Source: Lentzea waywayandensis (GTDB taxonomy: Bacteria; Actinomycetota; Actinomycetes; Mycobacteriales; Pseudonocardiaceae). From it: DNA of 64,000 nt. The notes under the pieces are model-generated. The model did no database searches, had not been told where the DNA came from, and saw only the letters and a program-made list of their open reading frames with translations. Where the stretch lies: contig NZ_FOYL01000013.1 of the NCBI RefSeq assembly GCF_900115955.1, positions 238,555 to 302,554 of the forward strand, in the 5' to 3' direction. How positions within the stretch are numbered: position 1 is the first letter of the stretch; every line of letters starts with the position of its first letter. Shown in pieces: positions 53,589 through 61,876 of the stretch. A program made the position numbers and the translations under genes.

Positions 53589-54470
53589 GTGAAGAACAGC
53601 GACCTCTCCCGCACCGCGCTGGCGGCGTTCGCCCCGGTGGTCTGGGGCTCGACCTACGTGGTCACGACCGAACTGCTGCCGGTGGGGCACCCGCTGTTCG
53701 CCGGCCTGCTCCGCGCGCTTCCCGCCGGCCTGGTCGCACTGGCGCTGACCAGGACGCTGCCGCGTGGTTCGTGGTGGGCGAAGGCGGCCGCTCTGGGCGT
53801 GCTCAACATCGGCCTGTTCTTCCCGTTCCTGTTCATCGCGGCCGAACGCCTGCCCGGTGGCGTCGCGGCCACCCTGGGCGCCGCACAGCCGCTCGTGGTC
53901 GCGTTGCTGGCGGTCGGCGTGCTCAAGGAGAACGCGTCCGCGTGGCGGCTCGCCTGGGGCGTGATCGGCATGCTGGGCGTCGGGCTCGTGGTGCTCGGTC
54001 CGGCGGCGGGTTTCGACCTGGTCGGCGTGCTGGCCGGGCTGGGCGGCGCCGCGACGATGGCGCTCGGCGTGACGCTGACGAAGAAGTGGGGCAGGCCCGC
54101 CGGGGCGACCCCGATGGCGTTCGCGGGCTGGCAGCTCACCGCGGGCGGGCTGTTCCTGGTGCCGGTGACGTTCCTGTTCGAGGGGCCGCCGCCGGCGATC
54201 GGCCTGACCGCCCTGCTCGGCTACCTGTGGCTCGGCGGCGTCGGCGGCCTGCTCGCCTACGTCCTGTGGTTCCGCGCGATCGGCACGCTGCCGGTCACGT
54301 CCGTCTCCATGCTCGGCCTGCTGTCGCCGATGGTCGCCGCGCTGCTCGGCGTCGTCGTGCTCGGTCAGACGCTCGACCCGGTGCAGCTCTTCGGTTTCGC
54401 ACTCGCTCTCGCCGCGATCCTGGCCAGCCAGCGACCGGCACCCGTTCTCGTCAAAGGAGTTCTCCAGTGA
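53589..54470 (+). CDS. EamA/DMT-family transporter
   Basis: A 293-residue protein of about ten transmembrane helices in two EamA repeats (FAPVVWGSTYVVTTELLP, then LLAYVLWFRAIGTLPVTSVS in the second). These carriers export amino acids or metabolites across the cytoplasmic membrane. GTG 53589 with GGATGAC upstream is the start. It is the first gene after the LysR box and is overlapped by the NAD-binding gene (GTGA). The substrate is not evident. Confidence 0.9.
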   Translation: MKNSDLSRTALAAFAPVVWGSTYVVTTELLPVGHPLFAGLLRALPAGLVALALTRTLPRGSWWAKAAALGVLNIGLFFPFLFIAAERLPGGVAATLGAAQPLVVALLAVGVLKENASAWRLAWGVIGMLGVGLVVLGPAAGFDLVGVLAGLGGAATMALGVTLTKKWGRPAGATPMAFAGWQLTAGGLFLVPVTFLFEGPPPAIGLTALLGYLWLGGVGGLLAYVLWFRAIGTLPVTSVSMLGLLSPMVAALLGVVVLGQTLDPVQLFGFALALAAILASQRPAPVLVKGVLQ

Positions 54471-55051
54471 AGATCGCGGTCGTCGGCGCTTCCGGCATGG
54501 TCGGATCGAGGGTCGTCGCCGAGGCGGTGCGGCGCGGGCACGACGTGACGACCGTGTCCCGCAGCGGCGGCGACGTGCGCGGTGACGCCACCGACCGGGA
54601 GCTGATGGACAGCGTTCTGTCCGGAGTGGACGGTGCGGTGGTGGCCACCGCGGGCGTCACCTCGACAGTGCTGCTCGACGCGGCACTCGCGACACGCACA
54701 CGGGTCATCGTCGTCGGTGGCGCCGCGCCGCTGCGAACACCGGACGGCACCGGCCTCGTGCTCGACGACGAACGGTACGTGCCGCCGCACATCCGTCCCG
54801 TCGCCGAGGCGAGCATGCGTCAGCTGGCGGAGTGCGAGGCGCATCGCGCCGACTGGGTCTACCTGAGCCCGCCCGAGCTGCTCGAACCGGGCGAGCGCAC
54901 CGGCACCTACCGGCGTGGCACGGACGCGCTGCTCGTCGGACCGTCCTCGATCTCGGTCGAGGACCTGGCCGTCGCGGTGCTCGACGAACTGGAGAACCCG
55001 GGCGAGGACCGCCGGTTCACGGTCGCGAGCCGAGGTCCAGCAGCAGGATGA
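54467..55051 (+). CDS. NAD(P)-binding (NmrA/YwnB-like) protein
   Basis: A 194-residue Rossmann-fold protein. It starts VKIAVVGASGMVGSRVVAEA, then RGHDVTTVSRSGG, and later DWVYLSPPELLEPGERTGTY. This is the atypical SDR group with the GxxGxxG motif, often oxidoreductases of unknown substrate. AAGGAG lies upstream of GTG 54467, which overlaps the EamA stop. The 3' end overlaps the convergent GNAT gene by 35 bp. Confidence 0.88.
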   Translation: MKIAVVGASGMVGSRVVAEAVRRGHDVTTVSRSGGDVRGDATDRELMDSVLSGVDGAVVATAGVTSTVLLDAALATRTRVIVVGGAAPLRTPDGTGLVLDDERYVPPHIRPVAEASMRQLAECEAHRADWVYLSPPELLEPGERTGTYRRGTDALLVGPSSISVEDLAVAVLDELENPGEDRRFTVASRGPAAG

Positions 55052-55493
55052 TCTCGCCGTCGTCGTCGACCTCCCCGGTGGGCTCGAACCCGAACGCGCG
55101 GTAGAACGGCTGCGGCGACCCCTCCCCCGGCACGCAGCTGGTGTACAGCTCGGTGGCACCCGCCTCCCGCAGCAGCGCCACGACCTCGGTGAGGATCGCG
55201 GTGCCGTAGCCACGGCCCTGGTGCCCGGCGTCCACGAGCAGCCGCCACAGGAAGTACGGCCCGCGCAGATCAGGCGTGGGCACGAGATTCCAGCTCAGCA
55301 TGACGAACCCGACGGGTGTGTCGCCGTCGTAGACCGCGCGGAACCACGGCTTGGCCTCGGGATTCTCCCGCGCGTGCTTGAAGGACGTCTCGACGGACGC
55401 GACGAACCGTTCCTGCGCGGGGTGCACGCGCACGGCGATGACGGCGTCACGGTTGGCGTCGGTGACCTCGACCAGACGGATCTGAGCACTCAT
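55017..55493 (-). CDS. GNAT-family N-acetyltransferase
   Basis: A 158-residue acetyl-CoA-dependent transferase. The acetyl-CoA loop is HQGRGYGTAIL, and the C-terminal YRAFGFEPTGEVDDDGEI is typical. The opening IRLVEVTDANRDAVIAVRVH and VGFVMLSWN resemble the diamine/spermidine acetyltransferase branch. The substrate could be a polyamine, but this is not proven. It ends within the 3' end of the convergent NAD-binding gene. Confidence 0.9.
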   Translation of the reverse strand: MSAQIRLVEVTDANRDAVIAVRVHPAQERFVASVETSFKHARENPEAKPWFRAVYDGDTPVGFVMLSWNLVPTPDLRGPYFLWRLLVDAGHQGRGYGTAILTEVVALLREAGATELYTSCVPGEGSPQPFYRAFGFEPTGEVDDDGEIILLLDLGSRP

Positions 55494-55509
55494 GCCTGGA
55501 GTGTGCCGC

Positions 55510-55971
55510 TCAGCGGGTCGTCGAGGGGGAAGTCGACACCGGTTGTCCCGTCGAGGACATCGGGGGGTTCGTGACGGTCGACGACGTGCTGTTCGGCGCG
55601 GAGGCAGGCGGTGTCGCGGGCGGCGGCGCGACCTTGCTGGACTGCGGAGTGGTGTTCGTCGGCGTGCTGGTGGTCTCCAGCGACCCGACGGAGGTCGGCG
55701 ACGAGGACGGCGGCGGGACCGGCGACGACGTGGTGGTCGGGGACGGCCCTGGAGTCGCCGGTTCCACGGGTGCCGCGGCGGGCAGCACGGCGAGCGCCAC
55801 CGCCACGACCCCCACGGTCGCGAGCCCGCTGCCGACCACCGCGATGGTGCGGCGCCGGGAGCGCACGGCCTGGCCGCGCTGGATGAGGTCAGCCGCCGTG
55901 ATGGCCCGCGGCGGCGCCTCTTCCTGGTGCAGAGCGGAGAAAGTCGCCCGCAGGTCGTCTTCGCGAACCAT
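55510..55971 (-). CDS. Membrane protein with Ser/Thr/Pro-rich outer tail
   Basis: A 153-residue protein. A cytosolic N-terminal part of about 40 residues (VREDDLRATFSALHQEEAPP) precedes one helix (TIAVVGSGLATVGVVAVALA) and a tail rich in Ser, Thr and Pro. Its ATG overlaps the sigma-factor stop (TGATG), so it is the partner of that gene. The position and layout suggest an anti-sigma-like or sensor role, but no anti-sigma motif is recognisable. Tail length is likely variable. Confidence 0.75.
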   Translation of the reverse strand: MVREDDLRATFSALHQEEAPPRAITAADLIQRGQAVRSRRRTIAVVGSGLATVGVVAVALAVLPAAAPVEPATPGPSPTTTSSPVPPPSSSPTSVGSLETTSTPTNTTPQSSKVAPPPATPPASAPNSTSSTVTNPPMSSTGQPVSTSPSTTR

Positions 55972-56474
55972 CACACCTCCAGCCTCAAGTGATCGAACTC
56001 CGGGCCGAGCCTGCGCCGCAACGCGTCCAGGCCCTTGCTGCTCTGCGACTTCACCGTGCCCGTCGAGCACTTCAGCGCCGCCGCCGTGTCCTCGACGCTC
56101 AGATCGTGCCAAAAGCGCAGCACGAGGACAGCGCGTTGCCGTGCGGGCACGGCGGTGAGCGCCTGCCACACCACGAGCCTGTCTTCCGCCGCCACGACGG
56201 AAGACAGGCCCTCTGGGGGTGCGTCAGTCAGCTTCTCCCTGCGCCACCGCACCTTGCGGCGTTCGGCGAGGAACGTCCGCACGACGATCTGACGCAGGTA
56301 CGGCTCCAGCCCCGACCGGTCCGCAAGTTTGGGACCGGCCAGGTACAGCTTCAAGAACGCCGACTGCATGACGTCTTCCGCCTCGTGCCAGTTGCCGCAC
56401 AGCAGGAACGCCGTGAAGCGCATCGAGTCGGCGCACCGGTCGAAGCAGTCGGTGAACTCAGCCTCCCAGTTCAG
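55971..56474 (-). CDS. SigE-family ECF RNA polymerase sigma factor
   Basis: A sigma factor of about 167 residues. Region 2 reads FTDCFDRCADSMRFTAFLLC and HEAEDVMQSAFLKLYLA, and region 4 reads VPARQRAVLVLRFWHDLSVE followed by CSTGTVKSQSSKGLDALRRR. Conserved region 2 starts before the first ATG (56423). The only good start is CTG 56474, six nt after GAGGAG; ATG 56423 would remove 17 residues of region 2. It is coupled to the downstream membrane protein and follows another Ser/Thr/Pro-tailed gene by 10 nt. Confidence 0.85.
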   Translation of the reverse strand: MNWEAEFTDCFDRCADSMRFTAFLLCGNWHEAEDVMQSAFLKLYLAGPKLADRSGLEPYLRQIVVRTFLAERRKVRWRREKLTDAPPEGLSSVVAAEDRLVVWQALTAVPARQRAVLVLRFWHDLSVEDTAAALKCSTGTVKSQSSKGLDALRRRLGPEFDHLRLEV

Positions 56475-56484
56475 CGGTGGCTCC

Positions 56485-56856
56485 TCACCGGGCCGGCGTC
56501 GTCGGTACCGGCGAAGAGGTGGGGGTCTTCGTGTTCACCGGGGTCGAGGAGACCGGCACCTTCGTCGCCTCGGGCGAGGTAGAGATCGGCGCGCTGGTGG
56601 GCGGCTGCGCCGGCCTCGAGGAGGTCGGGGTCGGCGTGGTCCACGTCGTCGGCGTCTTCGTCGGGGCCGACGTCGTCGAGGACGGCGGCAGCACCGTGGT
56701 CGACGGCGCCTCGGTCGTGGTGGAGGAAGGCGGCTGCGGAGCCGAGGTCGTGGGCTGGGGCGCACCGTCGCCGCCACTCAGCGCGAGGGCGGGCACCGCG
56801 ATGCCGATGGCACCCAGCGCGACCGCTCCGGCCACGATCACCATTCGTTTGCGCAC
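56485..56856 (-). CDS. Second Ser/Thr/Pro-tailed small membrane protein
   Basis: A protein of about 123 residues. A short basic start (VRKR) leads into one helix (MVIVAGAVALGAIGIAVPAL) and a long tail made of Thr, Ser, Pro and Ala. GTG 56856 with GGAG six nt upstream is preferred; GTG 56901 would overlap the upstream gene. The tail resembles that of the gene at 55510. It is the gene before the sigma factor and is probably co-transcribed with it and with the acVLRF1 gene upstream. Confidence 0.7.
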   Translation of the reverse strand: MRKRMVIVAGAVALGAIGIAVPALALSGGDGAPQPTTSAPQPPSSTTTEAPSTTVLPPSSTTSAPTKTPTTWTTPTPTSSRPAQPPTSAPISTSPEATKVPVSSTPVNTKTPTSSPVPTTPAR

Positions 56857-56887
56857 TTGCAGCTCCAGCAGGTCAGTGGTGCCAGGA

Positions 56888-57568
56888 TCAGGCACCCTCA
56901 CCCGTATCCATGCGGCCGGACTCTCGTCCGGTTGCCCGTGTGTCCTGGATCACGATCTCGACGCAGCGGGCTCGTTGCGCGGCTTCGTCCAGGACCGCGC
57001 GCCGGGGTTCCGGCACGTCCAGGACGCGCGCCTCGGCCTTGCTGAAGACGCCCGAGAGCCTGCGGTCGTTGCGCAGGACGTCGAGCGCCTGCCAGTCGCC
57101 GCCGAGCACCACGCCGTCGAGTTGGGACAGGCGCGGGACGAGCACCCTGGCGACGTCGTCCGCGGCGGCCTGGAGCGCGACCCTGGCCTGACCTTCCCGG
57201 CGCCGGGCGAACCGCTGCTGCGACCACCCGCCGGCCCTGATGCGGCCGTGGACCTGCTTGCGGTCGGTGGTGGACACCTCGACCCTGCCGCCGAACGCCA
57301 CCCCGATGCTGTGGCCGCCGAGCCGCACGAGGAGAAGGCCGATCCTGCGGGGCTCCGTCAGCTTCTCGATCACCTCAGTTACAGAGGTACCGCCGCGCGT
57401 CGTGAACGTGGCCGTCGCGCCGTCGTTCGCTGTGATCTCGACCTCGGTCTCGCTCACCTGGACGTCGACGGCGCCGTGCCGGTCGGCGAACCGGGCGATC
57501 CAGCCCTCGATCCGTTCCGGCTCGACCTCGACGGCCCGCCCGCCTGGAACCGGCCGCACTCGGCTCAT
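56888..57568 (-). CDS. acVLRF1-family peptidyl-tRNA hydrolase
   Basis: A 226-residue actinobacterial Vms1-like release factor 1 relative. The catalytic loop GGWSQQRFARRREGQ carries the GxxQ motif that, in this family, directs water at the peptidyl-tRNA ester on stalled large subunits. The rest (LVPRLSQLDGVVLGGDWQAL) is the Vms1/eRF1-like core. ATG 57568 has GGGGTGGG about six nt upstream. It rescues obstructed ribosomes in the cytoplasm. It is the first gene of the group with the sigma factor. Confidence 0.85.
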   Translation of the reverse strand: MSRVRPVPGGRAVEVEPERIEGWIARFADRHGAVDVQVSETEVEITANDGATATFTTRGGTSVTEVIEKLTEPRRIGLLLVRLGGHSIGVAFGGRVEVSTTDRKQVHGRIRAGGWSQQRFARRREGQARVALQAAADDVARVLVPRLSQLDGVVLGGDWQALDVLRNDRRLSGVFSKAEARVLDVPEPRRAVLDEAAQRARCVEIVIQDTRATGRESGRMDTGEGA

Positions 57569-57809
57569 GTGTCCCACCCCTTGGTCACACCCGAGTTGGC
57601 GGACGTGCACACACTAGAGCCGACCCGACACAGCCCGTGCACGGCACGAAGATGTTACTGATGGGTTCGGAACGCTTGACAGATGAGTCTCGAAAGCGTG
57701 AACTCATCAACCGTATGGCTTAACCATTGACTCCATCCGGCTCCGACCAGCGATGTTCACGGGCGGGTAGGGTCACTGGGGCGTGATCTTATGACAGCGG
57801 GGAGTCACC

Positions 57810-58790
57810 ATGACGACTGCTGCCGGTCGACCAACATTGACCGTTGAAGAAACGGACTCAACGGGCCACGGCAGCCTTACGCAGCTCTTGACGACGGGAC
57901 CGTTCCCGGAAGCGTTGAGGGCCGCGATCAAGGCGAGCCGACTCAGCCTCGACCGCATCCAGCACCGGTTGGCACTGCGCGGCGTCACCATCAGCGTCGC
58001 GACGCTCAGCTACTGGCAGTCAGGACGACGAAGGCCTGAACGCCCTGAATCACTGGAGGCGCTGCGGCACCTCGAGTCGGTCCTGGGAGTGCCTCAGTCA
58101 GGTCTTTCGGCGCTGCTCGGCCCACCTCGTCCGCGAGGCCGCCGTTGCCGCCCGACGACGATGATGCCGATCGACGCCCTCTGGGCGCGTCGTGAGCGGG
58201 TCGCGAACCTGCTCTCGAAGGTCGACACGTCCTCCGACCTGAAGCTCGGCCGGATCAGCCAGCACGACCGCATCGAGATCTCTGCCGACGGCGGGCAGAA
58301 ATCCGTGTGGGTGCGGCAGATCCTCCGCGCGGAGCAGGACGGCCCAGACCGTTGGGCGCTCGTGTTCGAGACCGAGGAGAGCGACGTTCTCCCCGAGATC
58401 ACGAACGTGCGCAACTGCCACCTCGGCCGCATCGCCCGTGACCACGAGGCCAACATCATGGTCGCGGAGATGATGTTCGAACGGCCGCTCACCCGCGGCG
58501 AGACCCTCATCATGGAATACCAGCTGGTGTTCCCCGAGGGCCACGCCCCCAAGGGCAACAACACGTTCGCGCGCAAGTTCCGGCTGCCGGTGCGCGAGTA
58601 CGTGATCGAGGTCCGGTTCGACGAGACGAACCTGCCGTCGCGCGTGCAGCAGTACAGCGTGCCCGCTGGCGACGAGACGCCGTCGCGGCGCCGCAACCTC
58701 ACCCTGGACTCGGGTGGCGGCGTGCATGCTGTGGCGCTCGGGTTCGGGCCCGGTGTGTTCGGCATCCGGTGGGAGTGGCCGAACCGCTAG
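57810..58790 (+). CDS. HTH regulator with large C-terminal ligand-like domain
   Basis: A 326-residue protein. An XRE-like helix-turn-helix (AIKASRLSLDRIQHRLALRG, then SVATLSYWQSGRRRPERPES) occupies about 35-105. The remaining 200 residues form a beta-rich domain (IEISADGGQKSVWVRQILRA, MMFERPLTRGETLIMEYQLV, FPVREYV-like ends) seen in conserved unnamed proteins of the order. GGGGAGTCACC precedes ATG 57810. The regulated genes are unknown. The interval 57569-57809 holds no other gene. Confidence 0.82.
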   Translation: MTTAAGRPTLTVEETDSTGHGSLTQLLTTGPFPEALRAAIKASRLSLDRIQHRLALRGVTISVATLSYWQSGRRRPERPESLEALRHLESVLGVPQSGLSALLGPPRPRGRRCRPTTMMPIDALWARRERVANLLSKVDTSSDLKLGRISQHDRIEISADGGQKSVWVRQILRAEQDGPDRWALVFETEESDVLPEITNVRNCHLGRIARDHEANIMVAEMMFERPLTRGETLIMEYQLVFPEGHAPKGNNTFARKFRLPVREYVIEVRFDETNLPSRVQQYSVPAGDETPSRRRNLTLDSGGGVHAVALGFGPGVFGIRWEWPNR

Positions 58791-58808
58791 CAAGGCTCTG
58801 ACAGACGC

Positions 58809-58845
58809 GTGAGGGGCGCTTCCCAGCCTGGGAGGCGCCCCTCAC
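58809..58845. terminator. Terminator hairpin 1 between convergent genes
   Basis: GTGAGGGGCGC pairs with GCGCCCCTCAC, with an inner TTCCCAG/CTGGGA pairing. It lies 18 nt after the HTH regulator stop. Confidence 0.85.
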
Positions 58846-58870
58846 GCTGTGTTCCCTTGTGGGATACGAG

Positions 58871-58901
58871 AAGGCCCCTGACTCTGCGAGCCAGGGGCCT
58901 T
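58871..58901. terminator. Terminator hairpin 2 for the protease gene
   Basis: AAGGCCCCTG pairs with CAGGGGCCTT. The stem sequence is shared with the hairpin at 63606-63656, which ends the rRNA operon. It lies 22 nt beyond the protease stop. Confidence 0.85.
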
Positions 58902-58922
58902 CCGTTGCATCAGATCAGATCA

Positions 58923-61715
58923 TCACACCCAGCCGGCGACGCTGAGGGTCACCGAGCGGATCGAACCGCGGTCGGTGCCCACCACGTCGGCGACCTTGAA
59001 CACCCACGTGCCGTCAGCGGGGTCGGCGGTCAGCGTGGACAGCGGCGCACCCGCCTTCCACGAGCCGGTGAACGGCGCGTTGCCGCTCGTCACGCCCGAG
59101 AACGGCAGCGTCGCCGCGTCGTCGAACACGGCCTGGCAGATGTTGTTGCCGGTACCGCCCACCCGCGAGAACAGCGTCACGGACTTGCCGGACGGCGAGG
59201 TGAGCGTGCCCACCAGGTCGCCGACGAAGGTGTGGTCGATGCCGACCGTCGTCGAGCCCTCGGTGGTCGAGCACGTCGCGCCGTCCACGGAGAACTTCAG
59301 GTTCGACGCCGCGCCGACACCCGCCACCGCCAGCGGCACCGAGACACCGGTCTGGTCGTTGTCCGGGATGGCGAGCGGTGCGCCGGCGTACGCGAACGTC
59401 TTGAACTCGCGCGACGGCTCACCCACGCGGAGCGTGAACGAGGTGGTCGTCGGCGACGTCGCGCCCGAGTACGTCACCCGAGCGTCGAGCTTGACCGCCG
59501 AACCGAGCACGGCGGACGCCGGCACGGTCACCTTGTAGGTGTTGCTGACGGTCTGGCCCGGGTCGATGTTGCCGTAGTACTTGGACCGCGGCGCGATGGT
59601 CACACCGGCGGACGTCGTCGACAGCACGACCGAGGTCGACGCGGCCGAGCCGTCACCGTTGTTGGCCACCGGCACCGTCACCGTGGCAGTGGTGCCCGGC
59701 TTGAGGAAAGCGCTTCCATCGGCGTCGTTGACGATCGTCGGCTTCTGCGCGCGGGCCAGTGCCTGCGGCGACGCACCCGTGTACTGAAGGGCGCGGTCGG
59801 CCATCACGAGACCGGCACCGGTGCGATTGTCCACACCGGACTCGACGATGTCGATCGCCGTCGCCACAAGGGCTTCCTTGACCTCGGCGGGCGTCAGCGT
59901 CGGGTTGCCGGACAGGATCAGACCGGCGATCGCGGCGGCGTTCGGAGCCGAGGCGGACGTGCCGAAGAACGGCGCGAAGCCCGGCACCGACGTGGTCACG
60001 CCGTCGGCCGCGGTGATGTCCGGCTTCTGCCGGGTCTCGGCGAGCGGCGAGCCGTCCGGTGCGAAGAACGTCTTGCGCGGGCCGTCGGAGGTGAAGCGCT
60101 CCGGCTTCTGCGTGCCGTCGAAGGCGTTGGGGTACGGACCCTTCGGGTTGGCCGGGTCACCGGGCTCCAGGTCGAACGGCAGCGCGGCGGCGGCAGGTGC
60201 GGCCGCGACCGAGATCGCGCCCTTGGCCGCCGAGTGGCCGCGGGTCGTGCCCGGCGTGACGTACTTCTTGAGGCCGTCGTTGGTGTCGGCGAACCGGCCA
60301 CCGAACAGCGACAGCGCGAAGTACTTGTCGTCACCGCGGAACTTCACGACCGCGAGGCGCGTACCCGTCGAGCTGCTCGGGGTGTTGATGCGCTCGTACG
60401 GGTCCTGCGCGCCGTCCTGGTTGTTCTGGCTGAAAGTGACAACGTTGCCCTGGGCGTTGACCAGGTACAGGTCGTAGTCGTTGGCCGACTGGCCGAGCGG
60501 GTCGGCCCAGTGCAGCACCACCGGGGTGTCGCCGGAGAAGTTCGACAGCGGGTCGAACAGCTGCTTGGCGTTCGGGTCCGGGTTGAAGTCGTGCGCGGTG
60601 CCGGCGAACTTGCCGACGCCCACACCCGAGTCGACGAACTGGCCCTCGTAGTGGCCGGAGGTGCCGTCCACGACGTTGCCCTGGTTGCCCGCGCTGGAGA
60701 AGAACATCGCGCCGTCCGCGACGACCGCGTCCACGGCGCGCGCGATGATGCCGTCCTGGAACGGCGACTCGTTGAAGTAGATGACGTCGTCGACGATGAC
60801 GTCGCAGCCGAGGTCGAAGCGCAGCTTCTTGATGTTGTCCGCGAAGCTCGCGTCACCGTTGAACGCCGTGGCGAAGCCGAGTTCGGCGTTGGGCGCGAGG
60901 TCGTGCAGGATCTCGAGCATCGCGGTGCCCTCGTCACCGGAGCCCGCCTGGCCCGGCACGATGTCGACGGCCGGCAGCTCACCGGACGCCTGCGACACGG
61001 TCAGCGAGCCCACGCCGTCCGACAGCGCGCAGAGCTTCACGCCGACACCGGTCACGCGGAACGAACCGCGCGCAGCCTCGGCGTTGTGCGCCTTGTCGCT
61101 CTCCGCGACCTTGGCGGCCTGGACGGAGAGCTGCTTCTCCGACAGCCGGCGCTCGATCTCGCGCGACTTGTCCTCTTTGGACGGAGCCTGCTTGCGGGAC
61201 TTGGTGTCCTTCTTGTTCTTCACGTCCTGCGTCATCGCGTCGCTGCCCGGCTCGACACGGGCGACGTCGGCGCGCCCGGCGATCTCGGCGATCTTCGCGA
61301 CCGGGACCTCCGCGCGCACGGTGCGGTGCTCGGGGGACACTGCCCGAATCTGTCCGCCCGCCGCGCGGACAGCGTTGACCAGGTCCTCGGAGTACTGCTT
61401 GGCACGGATGTCGACCAGGGTGGTGGACTTCGGCGTCACGGCAACGCCGGTCTGCACCTGCGGAAGGGCGCTCGTCGTCCCCGCCGAGACGCGCTTGCGC
61501 GCCTCCACGACCAGTGCGCTGTCCACCTTGGACTCGGCAGGGGTGAGCGACTTCTTGATGCTCTGCAGCGCGGCGATCTGCGCTGCCGTGCGGTCGCTGA
61601 TGGTCTTGGACGCCTTGCCCGGATCAGCGGACACCGGCGTGACTGCGGTGAGTGCGGCCAGAAGAACTGCGGTACCTGCGGTGACTAAGGTCGTGCCTCT
61701 TCGAGATCGGCGCAC
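58923..61715 (-). CDS. Secreted subtilase-like protease with P-domain
   Basis: A 930-residue precursor. A signal peptide (about 1-30) and a propeptide of about 190 residues precede a subtilase fold. The catalytic residues read as Asp about 233 (ALSDGV), Glu about 262 in SGDEGTAMLEI, where classical subtilisins have His, and Ser about 587 in GTSASAP. DVIVDDVIY (Asp about 309) stands near the oxyanion position. This Glu/Asp/Ser arrangement is that of sedolisin-like subtilases. A C-terminal P-domain-like beta-sandwich follows (about 800-930). GTG 61715 with GGGGGAG is the start. It acts outside the cell. Confidence 0.88.
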   Translation of the reverse strand: MRRSRRGTTLVTAGTAVLLAALTAVTPVSADPGKASKTISDRTAAQIAALQSIKKSLTPAESKVDSALVVEARKRVSAGTTSALPQVQTGVAVTPKSTTLVDIRAKQYSEDLVNAVRAAGGQIRAVSPEHRTVRAEVPVAKIAEIAGRADVARVEPGSDAMTQDVKNKKDTKSRKQAPSKEDKSREIERRLSEKQLSVQAAKVAESDKAHNAEAARGSFRVTGVGVKLCALSDGVGSLTVSQASGELPAVDIVPGQAGSGDEGTAMLEILHDLAPNAELGFATAFNGDASFADNIKKLRFDLGCDVIVDDVIYFNESPFQDGIIARAVDAVVADGAMFFSSAGNQGNVVDGTSGHYEGQFVDSGVGVGKFAGTAHDFNPDPNAKQLFDPLSNFSGDTPVVLHWADPLGQSANDYDLYLVNAQGNVVTFSQNNQDGAQDPYERINTPSSSTGTRLAVVKFRGDDKYFALSLFGGRFADTNDGLKKYVTPGTTRGHSAAKGAISVAAAPAAAALPFDLEPGDPANPKGPYPNAFDGTQKPERFTSDGPRKTFFAPDGSPLAETRQKPDITAADGVTTSVPGFAPFFGTSASAPNAAAIAGLILSGNPTLTPAEVKEALVATAIDIVESGVDNRTGAGLVMADRALQYTGASPQALARAQKPTIVNDADGSAFLKPGTTATVTVPVANNGDGSAASTSVVLSTTSAGVTIAPRSKYYGNIDPGQTVSNTYKVTVPASAVLGSAVKLDARVTYSGATSPTTTSFTLRVGEPSREFKTFAYAGAPLAIPDNDQTGVSVPLAVAGVGAASNLKFSVDGATCSTTEGSTTVGIDHTFVGDLVGTLTSPSGKSVTLFSRVGGTGNNICQAVFDDAATLPFSGVTSGNAPFTGSWKAGAPLSTLTADPADGTWVFKVADVVGTDRGSIRSVTLSVAGWV

Positions 61716-61876
61716 AGGAGTTTCTCCCCCGAACGTTGGCGTGCCCCCGAGCACGCGGCCTGCGACCGGAGATTCCCGGTCGAGGCGCCAACGTATGGTG
61801 CTTGACTGATCACAGTCAGCATCCGATTGGGCTACTTCTCACTTAGCAGACACAATCACACTTCACAGAACAAACT

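Noticed and set aside
58809..61688. Plus-strand frame of over 900 codons opposite the protease
   Set aside because: It starts inside a terminator hairpin and is the shadow of the protease frame.
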